A stretch of DNA of 61,410 nt, from NCBI GenBank assembly GCA_913060645.1, contig CAJXSW010000004.1:1-61410 (forward strand), read 5' to 3'. The notes beneath the pieces were generated by a model that was given only the letters and a program-made list of their open reading frames with translations, did no database searches and was not told the DNA's origin. Within the stretch, counting starts at the first letter, position 1. Each line of letters starts with the position of its first letter. Below, one piece after another: positions 46,050-56,181 of the stretch. Source of the stretch: an uncultured Dokdonia sp. (GTDB taxonomy: Bacteria > Bacteroidota > Bacteroidia > Flavobacteriales > Flavobacteriaceae). The position numbers and the translations under genes were made by a program.

Positions 46050-47195
46050 TTAATAACCAAAGTCTTGTTTGATTTGGTCTGCTCTATCTAGCATTAAATC
46101 TTTAGTAAGAAATGATACTTCTTCTAGTAAAAAAGCATTTTGATATGCACGCATCGCCTTCTTAGGTTCTCCAGATTTCTCTAGTGATAGTGCAAGGTAG
46201 TAGTTTCCTAACATAGTTTCTGGGTATTGCTTGCGAGCAACCTTTCCAAGTTCCTCAAGGCCTTCCCAGTCTCCTTTTTTCTCAAGCGCTGTAGATGTTG
46301 CTATAAAGTCATTGATACGTATAGGGTCATCTAGGCCAAAAAGCGTTTTTACCGTTGCATACTTATCTATTAGATAGTTATAAGGAGACTCGCTAGGTAG
46401 TATTTTGTCTTTATACTCTTTTTTGCTAATAGGGCGATAAATAGAAAACATGTTTTCTAGTGCCTTTGGTATAGCGCGACCTACTAGTGAGTAGTGCGTA
46501 GCACCGTCAAAATTGTCAAAATTATATTGAACATTCTCATTTTGCACCTGTTTCATCTGAGCGTCTAATTGAATAATAGGATCGCGTAGTACACTTATAT
46601 CGTCACTTGCTGTTGCGAGGTAATAGAATATTTTTTGCTTTGCTTGTCCTAATCTAGCGACAAGGCGCTCTTCCATTTGTGGTGCGAGATCTGGACTTAA
46701 GGAAATGTATCCTTGAAATAGCGCAGGATCTTTCATTAAGTAGTAATTCATAAAATTTGCGGTCATATCATGGCCTACTGCAATTCTAAACGTACTAGTT
46801 CTGTAATTTTCATCTAGATAAGGCATTACTTCTAAGCCTAAAAATTCAAAGAATGAAGCTCCAGTATCAGATGGGAGGTTGCTTACATCATCATAAAATG
46901 TATCATCATCTCTACTGTCTACTTGATTAATACCTACTACAATAACTTGTGGCATTTCTTCCCAGTAGCTATAATAATCTACATTACCAGCTACGGGTTC
47001 AAATAGGTAGTCGCCATCCATAACTACAATTACAGGATATGATTTTTCTATATTCTCATCATAATTGCGAGGTAACTGTATTTTAAGCTGTCTGGATGTA
47101 CCTAGAATTTCTGATTGAATCTCTTTGTAGTCAATTTGAGAAGAAGCTAGTACACTGTAAATACAGAGTATTAGGGTAAGTAGGTTTGTTTTCAT
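46050..47195 (-). CDS. Esterase-fold protein without the catalytic Ser
   Basis: A 381-residue exported protein (signal ~1-19, LLTLILCIYSVLASS). It has the esterase D/Fes-like alpha/beta-hydrolase layout: SYPVIVVMDGDYLFEPVAG, VVVGINQVDSRDDDTFY, and the nucleophile elbow. The elbow reads VGHDMTANF (141-148) where GHSMGG is expected, so the Ser nucleophile is Asp143. His near SDDI/ATHYSLV may remain. Residues ~290-380 look like TPR helices (GNYYLALSLEKSGEPKKAMR). A noncatalytic or altered role is inferred. It is 47 bp upstream of a flippase-like gene's end on the same strand. Confidence 0.75.
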   Translation of the reverse strand: MKTNLLTLILCIYSVLASSQIDYKEIQSEILGTSRQLKIQLPRNYDENIEKSYPVIVVMDGDYLFEPVAGNVDYYSYWEEMPQVIVVGINQVDSRDDDTFYDDVSNLPSDTGASFFEFLGLEVMPYLDENYRTSTFRIAVGHDMTANFMNYYLMKDPALFQGYISLSPDLAPQMEERLVARLGQAKQKIFYYLATASDDISVLRDPIIQLDAQMKQVQNENVQYNFDNFDGATHYSLVGRAIPKALENMFSIYRPISKKEYKDKILPSESPYNYLIDKYATVKTLFGLDDPIRINDFIATSTALEKKGDWEGLEELGKVARKQYPETMLGNYYLALSLEKSGEPKKAMRAYQNAFLLEEVSFLTKDLMLDRADQIKQDFGY

Positions 47196-47242
47196 GTGGG
47201 AATAACTTTTTAGTTATTAGGATAGTCCTAAAATATGAAAAA

Positions 47243-48199
47243 TTACCGTCTTTTAATGAGTAGCAAGATAAGTGCGCAAATGCCGCCTATGATTACATTA
47301 AAAATAGTTTGGGTTCCCCAGAGGAGCCAGCCAAAGGTTGCGCCATCTTCGTATCCAAAAAAGGTAAATATTGCAGCCATAGCTATGGGATATAATCCCA
47401 TTCCTGCATTTGTAGCACTCATTGCAAATGCACCTATTACAAAGGAAGCAAGAATAACCCCTAGTGGAGCCTCTGCAGTGCCAGGTACCGTATATTTCAT
47501 GATCCAAAACATACCTATATACATACCCCATATAAATAAGGTGTGTAATATAAATGCAGTGTTATGCTGCATATTTAGAATACTTTTTACCCCATCAAGA
47601 AGTCCGAGTCCAAACTTTCTAATTTTCTCAATAAAAGGATGTGAGGACTTTTTAAGTAATCGTAAAACAAAGATTCCAGCAGTAAGACCGACAGCAAGTA
47701 GTATGATAAAACCAGTGGGGTTTGCATTTTCTTGAAAATAAGCTACGAGCGCTGTAGATTGTAATATTACGGCGGTAGTCATGATGAGAAGTAGTACGAT
47801 AAGATCTGCAATACGCTCTGCTACAATAGTTCCAAATGCTTTTTCAAAAGGAATGTTATCTGTTTTTGAAAGGCTTACACCTCTTAAAACCTCGCCAGAT
47901 CTAATGATAAAGGTATTTGCAAAATAGCCAATCATAATAGCCATAAAGCTTGTGATGAACTTAGGCTTGTACCCTAAAGGCTCTAGTAAATATTTCCAGC
48001 GGTAGGCTCTAGAAAAATGGCTTAATAAACCGAATAGTAGCGAGATAACAATCCATATAGGATTTACCATTTTTATGGCTTCCCACATATCGCTGCGCTC
48101 TACCGCAGTCATTTTACTAAGTTGATACCAAACCAAAAAAACTCCCACGAGTGGGAGTAAGATTTTAAGTGCGAGACTTTTATGTTTGTTACTTATCAA
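47243..48199 (-). CDS. Flippase-like membrane protein (UPF0104/LPG synthase TM type)
   Basis: A 318-residue inner-membrane protein with eight or so hydrophobic segments. The pattern SLLFGLLSHFSRAYRWKYLLEPLG and YFANTFIIRSGEVLRG is the UPF0104 signature, shared with the membrane part of MprF-like lysylphosphatidylglycerol synthases; the catalytic domain of those is absent. A lipid-flipping or transporter role is plausible. It is 2 bp downstream of panD and likely cotranscribed with panC-panD. Confidence 0.86.
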   Translation of the reverse strand: MISNKHKSLALKILLPLVGVFLVWYQLSKMTAVERSDMWEAIKMVNPIWIVISLLFGLLSHFSRAYRWKYLLEPLGYKPKFITSFMAIMIGYFANTFIIRSGEVLRGVSLSKTDNIPFEKAFGTIVAERIADLIVLLLIMTTAVILQSTALVAYFQENANPTGFIILLAVGLTAGIFVLRLLKKSSHPFIEKIRKFGLGLLDGVKSILNMQHNTAFILHTLFIWGMYIGMFWIMKYTVPGTAEAPLGVILASFVIGAFAMSATNAGMGLYPIAMAAIFTFFGYEDGATFGWLLWGTQTIFNVIIGGICALILLLIKRR

Positions 48200-48201
48200 C
48201 G

Positions 48202-48552
48202 TTAGTTGAGCAAGTTTGTTTCTTCATTAGGGAAGCATAAAGTAGGTTTAAACTTTTTTGCTTCTTCTACTTCCATAAAGGCATATACAATTAAGATAAG
48301 TGTATCTCCTTTTGCAACTTTACGAGCAGCAGCACCGTTTAAGGTGATTTCCCCACTATTTCTTGGTCCAGGGATTGCATACGTCTCAAGACGCTCTCCG
48401 TTTGTTACGTTTACAATTTGTACACGTTCTCCTTCAATTATATTTGAAGCGTCCATCAAGTCTTCATCGATGGTAATACTTCCAATATAATGTAACTCGG
48501 CACCCGTTACTTTAACGCGGTGTATTTTTGATTTTACAACATTTACTAGCAT
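48202..48552 (-). CDS. panD: Aspartate 1-decarboxylase proenzyme
   Basis: Makes beta-alanine from aspartate, for pantothenate. A 116-residue pyruvoyl enzyme. HYIGSITID holds the self-cleavage Gly24-Ser25, which produces the pyruvoyl group. [26 protein letters not shown] is the family core block (Tyr58 and Arg54 types of active-site residues). Length is usual. It sits 21 bp after panC and 2 bp before the flippase-like gene. Confidence 0.95.
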   Translation of the reverse strand: MLVNVVKSKIHRVKVTGAELHYIGSITIDEDLMDASNIIEGERVQIVNVTNGERLETYAIPGPRNSGEITLNGAAARKVAKGDTLILIVYAFMEVEEAKKFKPTLCFPNEETNLLN

Positions 48553-48573
48553 AGTGCAAAGGTAATAATAAGT

Positions 48574-49422
48574 TTAATTTAGGGCTATATTATCTATAAG
48601 TCTAATCTCACCAGCATAAACGGCAAGAAAAGCTCGGTATTGTTGGTTTTTACGCTTTCGCGAAAGCGTACTTAAATTTTTAATATTTGCAATCTCAAAG
48701 TATTCAAGGTCGAGCCCTTCTTTTTTCTCCAAAGCCGCTGAAACATACTTTCTCAATTGTAGCGCAGAGTGTGTGTCAAAATTATTCTTCACATACTGGA
48801 GTACCTCATAAATAAAAGGCGCAATAGCAAGTTGAGTCTCAGTAAGTCGTGCATTGCGACTGCTCATTGCGAGACCATTTTCTTGTCTATGTATAGGGCA
48901 ACCTATAATTTCTAAAGGTAATTTTTCTTTTTCTACAAGCTTGCGCACAATAGCGAGTTGTTGATAATCTTTCTCTCCGAAATATGCTTTATCTGGATTT
49001 ACTTGTCTAAAAAGGAGATTTAAAACAGTGCCTACACCATCAAAATGTCCTGGCCTGTGCTCTCCCTCCATAACCTTCTCTATGGCTCCAAAATTATAAG
49101 GGGTAGAGGAGACCTCATTTCCATAAACTTCTGTAGCCGTTGGTGCGTAGACTACCACTTTATCTCCATAATGCGCTAGAAATTCTAGATCTTTATCTAG
49201 AGTGCGAGGATACTTGTCTAAGTCTGAGGCGTTATTGAATTGTGTAGGATTAACAAAAATGCTTACTATAATTAGGGCACAATCTTTGAGTGCATAATCA
49301 ATAAGTGATGCATGTCCATGATGTAGGGCGCCCATTGTAGGGACAAAACCTACGGATTTGCCATTGCTTTTTGCTTGATGGACGATCTTAGAAATCTGTT
49401 TATGAGCTGTTATTGCTTGCAC
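48574..49422 (-). CDS. panC: Pantothenate synthetase
   Basis: Joins pantoate and beta-alanine with ATP. A 282-residue enzyme. GFVPTMGALHHGHASLID carries the HIGH-type ATP site, VSIFVNPTQF and AYFGEKDYQQL are family marks, and LAMSSRNARL is the KMSKS-like loop. A full-length palindrome inside the gene at 48651 is read as TLSRKRK near residue 252-258, in the C-terminal domain away from the active site. A perfect -7 box lies 23 nt upstream of ATG 49422. Confidence 0.95.
   Translation of the reverse strand: MQAITAHKQISKIVHQAKSNGKSVGFVPTMGALHHGHASLIDYALKDCALIIVSIFVNPTQFNNASDLDKYPRTLDKDLEFLAHYGDKVVVYAPTATEVYGNEVSSTPYNFGAIEKVMEGEHRPGHFDGVGTVLNLLFRQVNPDKAYFGEKDYQQLAIVRKLVEKEKLPLEIIGCPIHRQENGLAMSSRNARLTETQLAIAPFIYEVLQYVKNNFDTHSALQLRKYVSAALEKKEGLDLEYFEIANIKNLSTLSRKRKNQQYRAFLAVYAGEIRLIDNIALN
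48651..48670. repeat. Palindromic repeat inside panC
   Basis: Perfect 20-bp consensus, read on the minus strand as TLSRKRK, a third reading phase compared with the AFAKA and FRES copies. Confidence 0.95.
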
Positions 49423-49445
49423 TTTATTAAAATTTTAACGGGATG

Positions 49446-49453
49446 CAAACTTA
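49446..49453 (-). promoter_or_regulatory. -7 box for panC
   Basis: Minus-strand TAAGTTTG, perfect TAnnTTTG, 23 nt before ATG 49422. Confidence 0.5.
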
Positions 49454-49484
49454 CTAATATTAAGACTAAGTGCGTAAAAATTTG

Positions 49485-49492
49485 TACTTTTG
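49485..49492 (+). promoter_or_regulatory. -7 box for the GT5-like gene
   Basis: TACTTTTG, perfect TAnnTTTG, 40 nt before ATG 49533. Divergent from the panC box 32 bp away. Confidence 0.45.
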
Positions 49493-49532
49493 CGTGTTTT
49501 TTGAATAGATTAACAACCTAATTTTTACATAT

Positions 49533-50345
49533 ATGAAAGATAAGAGGATATTGTACGTGTCATCTGAAGTGATTCCATACCTCCCAGAGACCGAGATTGC
49601 CTCTATGTCGTTTGAAGCTCCTCAAATGGTTAATTCCAAGGGTGGGCAAATACGCATTTTTATGCCGCGTTACGGTAATATCAATGAGCGTAGACATCAA
49701 CTACACGAAGTAATTAGATTATCTGGAATGAATTTGGTTATCAATGATTTTGATATGCCACTTATTATAAAGGTTGCTTCTATACCTAAGGAGCGTATTC
49801 AGGTATATTTTATAGATAACGAAGAGTATTTTAAGCGTAAAGCGACCTTTACAGACGAAGAAGGAAATCTTTTTCCTGATAACGACGAGCGTGCCATTTT
49901 CTTTGCAAAAGGAGTTGTGGAGACGGTTAAAAAACTAAACTGGGCGCCAGATATTATTCACGTTCAAGGATGGCTAGCATCTTTATTGCCATTATACCTT
50001 AAGCATTACTATGCAAGTGAGCCATTGTTTTCAAAGAGCAAAATAGTGACATCTATTTATAATCAAGGATTTGAAGGGTCTCTTAATGAGGAGCTTATTA
50101 ATAAAATCGCTTTTGATGGTATTGATCCAGAAACTATAAAAGAATTAGAAGATCCTACTTACGAAAACCTTATGAAGGTTACTATTAAAAATAGTGATGC
50201 TGCAATCGTAGGTTCTCAAGAGTTAAATGAAAACTTAATGAAAATCCTTAATACGACTAAAATTCCTGTTTTGTCGTATAAGAAGAAAGAGGAGTTCCCT
50301 CAGGCTTACGAAGATTTTTACACTACTCAAGTTTTAGAAGAATAG
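49533..50345 (+). CDS. Half-length glycogen/starch synthase-like protein
   Basis: A 270-residue protein that matches only the N-terminal Rossmann half of GT5 glycogen synthases (ILYVSSEVIPYL, GGQIRIFMPRYGNINER, IIHVQGWLASLLPLYL). The C-terminal half that holds the nucleotide-sugar donor is absent, and no second half follows. The acceptor-side KxGGL loop is replaced by PETEIASM, and the HxxDWH motif reads HVQGWL. So it should not make glycogen; a conserved noncatalytic or different role is inferred. It begins the set with DUF4270 (7 bp gap) and glmS. Confidence 0.85.
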   Translation: MKDKRILYVSSEVIPYLPETEIASMSFEAPQMVNSKGGQIRIFMPRYGNINERRHQLHEVIRLSGMNLVINDFDMPLIIKVASIPKERIQVYFIDNEEYFKRKATFTDEEGNLFPDNDERAIFFAKGVVETVKKLNWAPDIIHVQGWLASLLPLYLKHYYASEPLFSKSKIVTSIYNQGFEGSLNEELINKIAFDGIDPETIKELEDPTYENLMKVTIKNSDAAIVGSQELNENLMKILNTTKIPVLSYKKKEEFPQAYEDFYTTQVLEE

Positions 50346-50352
50346 ACTATTT

Positions 50353-52110
50353 ATGAGATTGAATAAAATGCTTAAGCAAGCAGCCATGGTTTTGGGGCTT
50401 GCGCTGTTGATTATTTCCTGCGAGGACGAGTTTGGTTCTATAGGGACTAGTATTGTAGGAGAAGTTAACTTTGATACAGACCTTGCTCAAGATTTAAAAA
50501 TCGCAGCTTACAGTCGCAACTATGCAGACGCCTCAGGTTTTAATGGGGTTCAAACTAGTGGTACATCTGTTGGTGTTGTTGGTTTCTATAAAGACCCAAC
50601 TTATGGTTCTACAACTAGTTCGTTGTTAACTCAGGTAGCTTTATCTAGTACTGATCCTGATTTTGGTGATGAAACTGAAATTGATTCTGTTGTTTTTTCA
50701 CTTCCATATTATTCTACATTAGAAGAAACCGATACAGATGGAAATTCTACTTATTCATTAGACTCTATTTTTGGGAACACTCCAGGTCAAATGAAATTGT
50801 CTGTTTATAGATCAAATTTCTTTTTAAATAGTTTAGATCCAGCCGAAGACTTCGAAAGCTCAGCAATTTATTATTCTAATGAGATTTCTGAATTTCAAGG
50901 AGTAGAAGGGGATTTGTTATTTGAGGTGCGTGATGAGTCGGCTAATGGAACGCAAGCAGAAGGTTTTGTGCCAGATGCTAGCGAAATCGTATTAACTACG
51001 CCAAATCTTGACGATGCTGGCGATCCAGATGGAACTAATGAGGTAGATAGATTGAGTCCAAGAATTAGACTTTCATACACAAACGGAAATGCTGGCGATG
51101 CCGCTGTCCTAGATTATTGGAAACAAGCAATCATTGACCAAGAAGGTCAAGGTACATTGTTAAATCAAAATACAGTAAACGATTATTTTAGAGGATTATA
51201 TCTAAAAGCAGAAGCTATTGACGATAAGGGAAGTGCTATTCTATTTGATGTAGCAAACTTAAATGTTACTATATATTATTCTTTTATTAATGAAGATTCG
51301 ACAGTAGATGATTCAGGTGAAGAGGTTTCAACAGGAACTGGAAACATATCTTTAAGGTCTTCAGGTGTACGTGCAATCGCTTACGAAAACGATTTTAGTC
51401 AGAGTCCTATAGGATCTACCAGTTTTAATGAGTCTCAAAATCTAATTGACGGTGAAGAAAACTTGTATTTAAAAGGTGGTGATGGAAGTATTGCGTTAAT
51501 TGATCTATTTGGGGCTGATGAGGATGACAACGGTGTTGCAGATCAGTTGGAAGCTTTAAGATCATGTAATATTATTGTGAACGAAGCAAACTTGCAATTT
51601 TATGTTCAACAGGACGAACTGAGTACTGGTAGTAGTGGAGAGCTGGAGCCGGAGAGAATATTCATTTATGATTATGAAAATAATGCTACACTGCTAGATG
51701 CTCTTATCGATAATACCACAGGAGATGATGGAGTAGTTGATACAAGAACTAACCACTTAGGTCGACTTTCTAGAGAAATAGATGGTGATCTTTCAAGTAA
51801 TGGTGTTAGTTATAGAATACGTCTTACACAGCACATAAATAATATCATTAAAAATGACTCTACAAATGTGAGATTGGCTTTGTCTGTCTCTCAAAATGTG
51901 ACTATTGATAACACTGCGTTAATTGGTGGTACAGGTGGTGTGCAAGATGGGCAGCGCGTTCCATTTTCTGGAGTAATTTCACCAGAGGGAACCATATTGC
52001 ATGGAACTGCAAGTTCTGATGAAGAGAAGAAATTAAGATTAAGATTGTATTATACAATAACAGAAGAAATTGATCCTAACAGCCCTTGTGGTTTAGCCTT
52101 AGGACTATAA
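50353..52110 (+). CDS. DUF4270 lipoprotein
   Basis: A 585-residue exported lipoprotein of the DUF4270 family, found in Bacteroidota. Lipobox ALLIISC at ~17-23. The mature chain is beta-rich, acidic and full of Thr, Ser and Asp (TSGTSVGVVGFYKDPTYGST, SRNYADASG). Motifs ESNEIVLTTP-like and YEPERIFIYDYENNA recur in the family. Function unknown; surface or envelope role. It is 7 bp after the GT5-like gene and 12 bp before glmS, an arrangement I know to recur in Flavobacteriia. Confidence 0.88.
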   Translation: MRLNKMLKQAAMVLGLALLIISCEDEFGSIGTSIVGEVNFDTDLAQDLKIAAYSRNYADASGFNGVQTSGTSVGVVGFYKDPTYGSTTSSLLTQVALSSTDPDFGDETEIDSVVFSLPYYSTLEETDTDGNSTYSLDSIFGNTPGQMKLSVYRSNFFLNSLDPAEDFESSAIYYSNEISEFQGVEGDLLFEVRDESANGTQAEGFVPDASEIVLTTPNLDDAGDPDGTNEVDRLSPRIRLSYTNGNAGDAAVLDYWKQAIIDQEGQGTLLNQNTVNDYFRGLYLKAEAIDDKGSAILFDVANLNVTIYYSFINEDSTVDDSGEEVSTGTGNISLRSSGVRAIAYENDFSQSPIGSTSFNESQNLIDGEENLYLKGGDGSIALIDLFGADEDDNGVADQLEALRSCNIIVNEANLQFYVQQDELSTGSSGELEPERIFIYDYENNATLLDALIDNTTGDDGVVDTRTNHLGRLSREIDGDLSSNGVSYRIRLTQHINNIIKNDSTNVRLALSVSQNVTIDNTALIGGTGGVQDGQRVPFSGVISPEGTILHGTASSDEEKKLRLRLYYTITEEIDPNSPCGLALGL

Positions 52111-52122
52111 TAATTTATAAGT

Positions 52123-53970
52123 ATGTGTGGAATAGTTGGTTATATAGGGCATAGGGATGCTTACCCAGTTGTCGTTCAAGGTTTAGAGAGACTCGAATAT
52201 AGGGGTTACGATAGTGCAGGGATTGCATTGTATGATGGTACTGATTTAAAGTTCTCTAAGACAAAAGGTAAAGTTGCAGATTTGCGCACTAAGCTAGAAT
52301 CTGAAATTTCTACGACAGGTAGTATAGGTATTGGGCACACAAGATGGGCAACTCATGGTGTTCCTAACGATGTCAATAGTCATCCACATTTATCTAATTC
52401 TGGGGATTTAGTAATCATTCACAATGGAATTATAGAAAACTATGACGCTTTGCGTCAAGAGCTTATAAAACGTGGTTACACTTTTCAATCAGATACTGAT
52501 ACAGAGGTATTGGTAAACTTAATTGAAGATGTAAAGAAAAATGAAGGAGTTAAGCTAGGTAAGGCAGTGCAAATTGCACTTAACCAAACCATAGGTGCTT
52601 ATGCAATTGCGGTTTTTGATAAAACAAAACCTGACGAAATTGTGGTTGCTCGTTTAGGAAGTCCTCTTGCTATTGGAGTAGGTGAAGATGAATTCTTCAT
52701 TGCTTCAGATGCTACGCCATTTATTGAGTACACAAATAAGACCATCTATCTTAAGGATGGCGAGATGGCGGTAATACGCAATCATAAGAAATTAAAAGTG
52801 CGTAAAATTAAAGATGATTCTTTAGTTGATCCGTATATAGAGGAGTTGAAACTTAATCTAGAGCAAATAGAAAAAGGTGGTTATGATCACTTTATGCTTA
52901 AAGAAATTTATGAGCAGCCTCAAGCAATTAAAGATACTTTCCGTGGGCGTATGCTCGTTAAAGAAGGTATTATCAAAATGGCAGGTATTGATGATAACAT
53001 AGAGAAGTTTAAAAACGCTCGACGTATTATTATAATAGCTTGTGGTACATCATGGCACGCAGGACTTGTAGCTGAGTATATATTTGAAGAGTTTGCTCGT
53101 GTGCCGGTAGAGGTTGAGTATGCTTCAGAATTTAGATATCGTAACCCAGTAGTTTTTAAGGATGATGTTATAATAGCAATTTCTCAAAGTGGAGAAACTG
53201 CAGATACAATGGCGGCAATTAAACTTGCTAAGGAACAGGGAGCGTTTGTTTTTGGTGTTTGTAATGTTGTAGGTTCTTCTATTTCTAGAATAACAGATGC
53301 AGGAGCATATACACATGCAGGTCCAGAGATTGGTGTTGCATCTACAAAGGCTTTTACTACTCAGATAACAATACTTACTCTAATCGCCTTAAGACTTGCT
53401 CAAGCAACAGGTAAAATGGCCGATTCTGAGTTTAGAAAATATCTACAAGAATTAGAACGTATCCCAGCAAAAGTTGAAAAAGCATTACTATGCAATGATC
53501 AAGCAGAGCTTGTTGCTGCACAATATAAAGATGCGCCTAACGCTCTTTATCTAGGACGTGGTTATAATTTTCCAGTGGCACTTGAAGGAGCGCTTAAACT
53601 TAAGGAGATATCTTATATTCATGCTGAAGGTTATCCTGCGGCAGAAATGAAGCACGGACCTATCGCCCTCATAGATGAAATGATGCCAGTTTTTGTTATT
53701 GCAATGAAAAAGGGTCATTATGAGAAGGTGGTGAGCAATATTGAGGAAATCAAAGCACGTAGCGGTAAGATTATCGGTATTGTTACAGAAGGTGATACGG
53801 AGGTTAAGAGACTTGCAGATCACGTGATAGAGATTCCAGAAACGCTAGAGCCTCTTACTCCAATTTTGGCTACTATTCCGTTACAGCTATTATCTTACCA
53901 CATAGCATTGATGCTTGGTAAAAATGTAGACCAACCACGTAACTTGGCAAAGTCGGTTACGGTTGAGTAA
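52123..53970 (+). CDS. glmS: Glucosamine-fructose-6-phosphate aminotransferase
   Basis: Makes glucosamine-6-phosphate from fructose-6-phosphate and glutamine, the first step to UDP-GlcNAc for peptidoglycan and lipid A. A 615-residue protein. MCGIVGYIGH places the glutaminase Cys at position 2. GHTRWATHGVPND and IHNGIIENYD are the glutaminase blocks, SQSGETADT and ACGTSWHAGL the two SIS domains, ending in LAKSVTVE. No glmS ribozyme would be expected in Bacteroidota and none is seen. The last gene of the cluster, with a terminator behind. Confidence 0.96.
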   Translation: MCGIVGYIGHRDAYPVVVQGLERLEYRGYDSAGIALYDGTDLKFSKTKGKVADLRTKLESEISTTGSIGIGHTRWATHGVPNDVNSHPHLSNSGDLVIIHNGIIENYDALRQELIKRGYTFQSDTDTEVLVNLIEDVKKNEGVKLGKAVQIALNQTIGAYAIAVFDKTKPDEIVVARLGSPLAIGVGEDEFFIASDATPFIEYTNKTIYLKDGEMAVIRNHKKLKVRKIKDDSLVDPYIEELKLNLEQIEKGGYDHFMLKEIYEQPQAIKDTFRGRMLVKEGIIKMAGIDDNIEKFKNARRIIIIACGTSWHAGLVAEYIFEEFARVPVEVEYASEFRYRNPVVFKDDVIIAISQSGETADTMAAIKLAKEQGAFVFGVCNVVGSSISRITDAGAYTHAGPEIGVASTKAFTTQITILTLIALRLAQATGKMADSEFRKYLQELERIPAKVEKALLCNDQAELVAAQYKDAPNALYLGRGYNFPVALEGALKLKEISYIHAEGYPAAEMKHGPIALIDEMMPVFVIAMKKGHYEKVVSNIEEIKARSGKIIGIVTEGDTEVKRLADHVIEIPETLEPLTPILATIPLQLLSYHIALMLGKNVDQPRNLAKSVTVE

Positions 53971-54041
53971 TATTTTAATAATCTACTGTTTCACTTAGGG
54001 TATTTTAGAATGCTCGCCAACTAGATTATTTAATTTTTTAT

Positions 54042-54079
54042 AAAAGGACTTATTCGCTAGAAGCTGAATAAGTCCTTTT
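54042..54079 (+). terminator. Terminator after glmS
   Basis: 14-bp perfect stem (54042-54055 with 54066-54079), 10-nt loop, T-rich after. The 307-bp gap between glmS and atpD also holds the atpD promoter at 54192; I see no gene in it. Confidence 0.85.
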
Positions 54080-54191
54080 CTTTTGCATCTATTTTAAAGA
54101 AAATCAAATTATTACAGCCGCCGTGTATATTCTCTAATCGCTGAATCATGGGAATCATGAAAAGGCTTATAAAAACTTACATTTTGCATTT

Positions 54192-54219
54192 TTGTATAAA
54201 ATATTAAACAGTATCTTTG
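54192..54219 (+). promoter_or_regulatory. Promoter of atpD-atpC
   Basis: TTG at 54192-54194, 17 bp, then TATCTTTG at 54212-54219, both elements of the Bacteroidota vegetative promoter. The leader to ATG 54278 is about 55 nt. Confidence 0.7.
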
Positions 54220-54271
54220 CACCACGAAAAACGATAATTTTTTCGCTTTTATTTCGCTAAACATTAAATAG

Positions 54272-55786
<1,515 letters not shown>

Positions 55787-55798
55787 GAGATTTTTAAT

Positions 55799-55818
55799 TA
55801 CGCTTTCGCGAAAGCGTA
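55799..55818. repeat. Palindromic repeat between atpD and atpC
   Basis: Perfect 20-bp consensus in the 48-bp gap between two genes that must be cotranscribed. It starts 13 bp after atpD stop and ends 16 bp before atpC start. Confidence 0.95.
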
Positions 55819-55834
55819 CTCAAAATAATATACT

Positions 55835-56113
55835 ATGCATTTAGAAATTGTAACTCCAGAGGCATCTCTTGTAAGCGGTGAAGTATCATCGGTTACTGTA
55901 CCAAGTGTAAATGGTGAATACCAAATGTTAGATAATCACGCAGCAACGGTTTCTTTACTAGGAGCAGGTACTGTAAAATTTGAAGGAAATCCTACAATTG
56001 CCGCAGGTCAGGAAGGTAAATTTACCAAAACACCAGACGGTAAGTGGTCACTTGTCATTGCAAGTGGTACTGTAGAGATGAACAACAATAAAGTGATTGT
56101 GCTAGCAGATTAA
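55835..56113 (+). CDS. atpC: ATP synthase F1 epsilon subunit
   Basis: Short 92-residue epsilon subunit with only the N-terminal beta-sandwich (MHLEIVTPEASLVSGEVSSV, PSVNGEYQMLDNHAATVSLL). The usual C-terminal helical hairpin, which can inhibit ATP hydrolysis, is absent, as in related Flavobacteriia. So that form of control is not expected. It closes the atpD-atpC unit and is followed by a strong terminator. Confidence 0.92.
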   Translation: MHLEIVTPEASLVSGEVSSVTVPSVNGEYQMLDNHAATVSLLGAGTVKFEGNPTIAAGQEGKFTKTPDGKWSLVIASGTVEMNNNKVIVLAD

Positions 56114-56132
56114 AGCGCATTTTAATAAGTTT

Positions 56133-56166
56133 AAAAGCCCAAACTCTACCTAGAGTTTGGGCTTTT
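56133..56166 (+). terminator. Terminator after atpC
   Basis: 16-bp complementary arms (56133-56148 with 56151-56166), GC-rich in the middle, T-run at the end. Confidence 0.92.
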
Positions 56167-56181
56167 TTGTATTATTAAAGT

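Noticed and set aside
49533-50345. Frameshifted glycogen synthase
   Set aside because: The next gene starts 7 bp on and is an unrelated lipoprotein; no second half of the enzyme is present in any frame.
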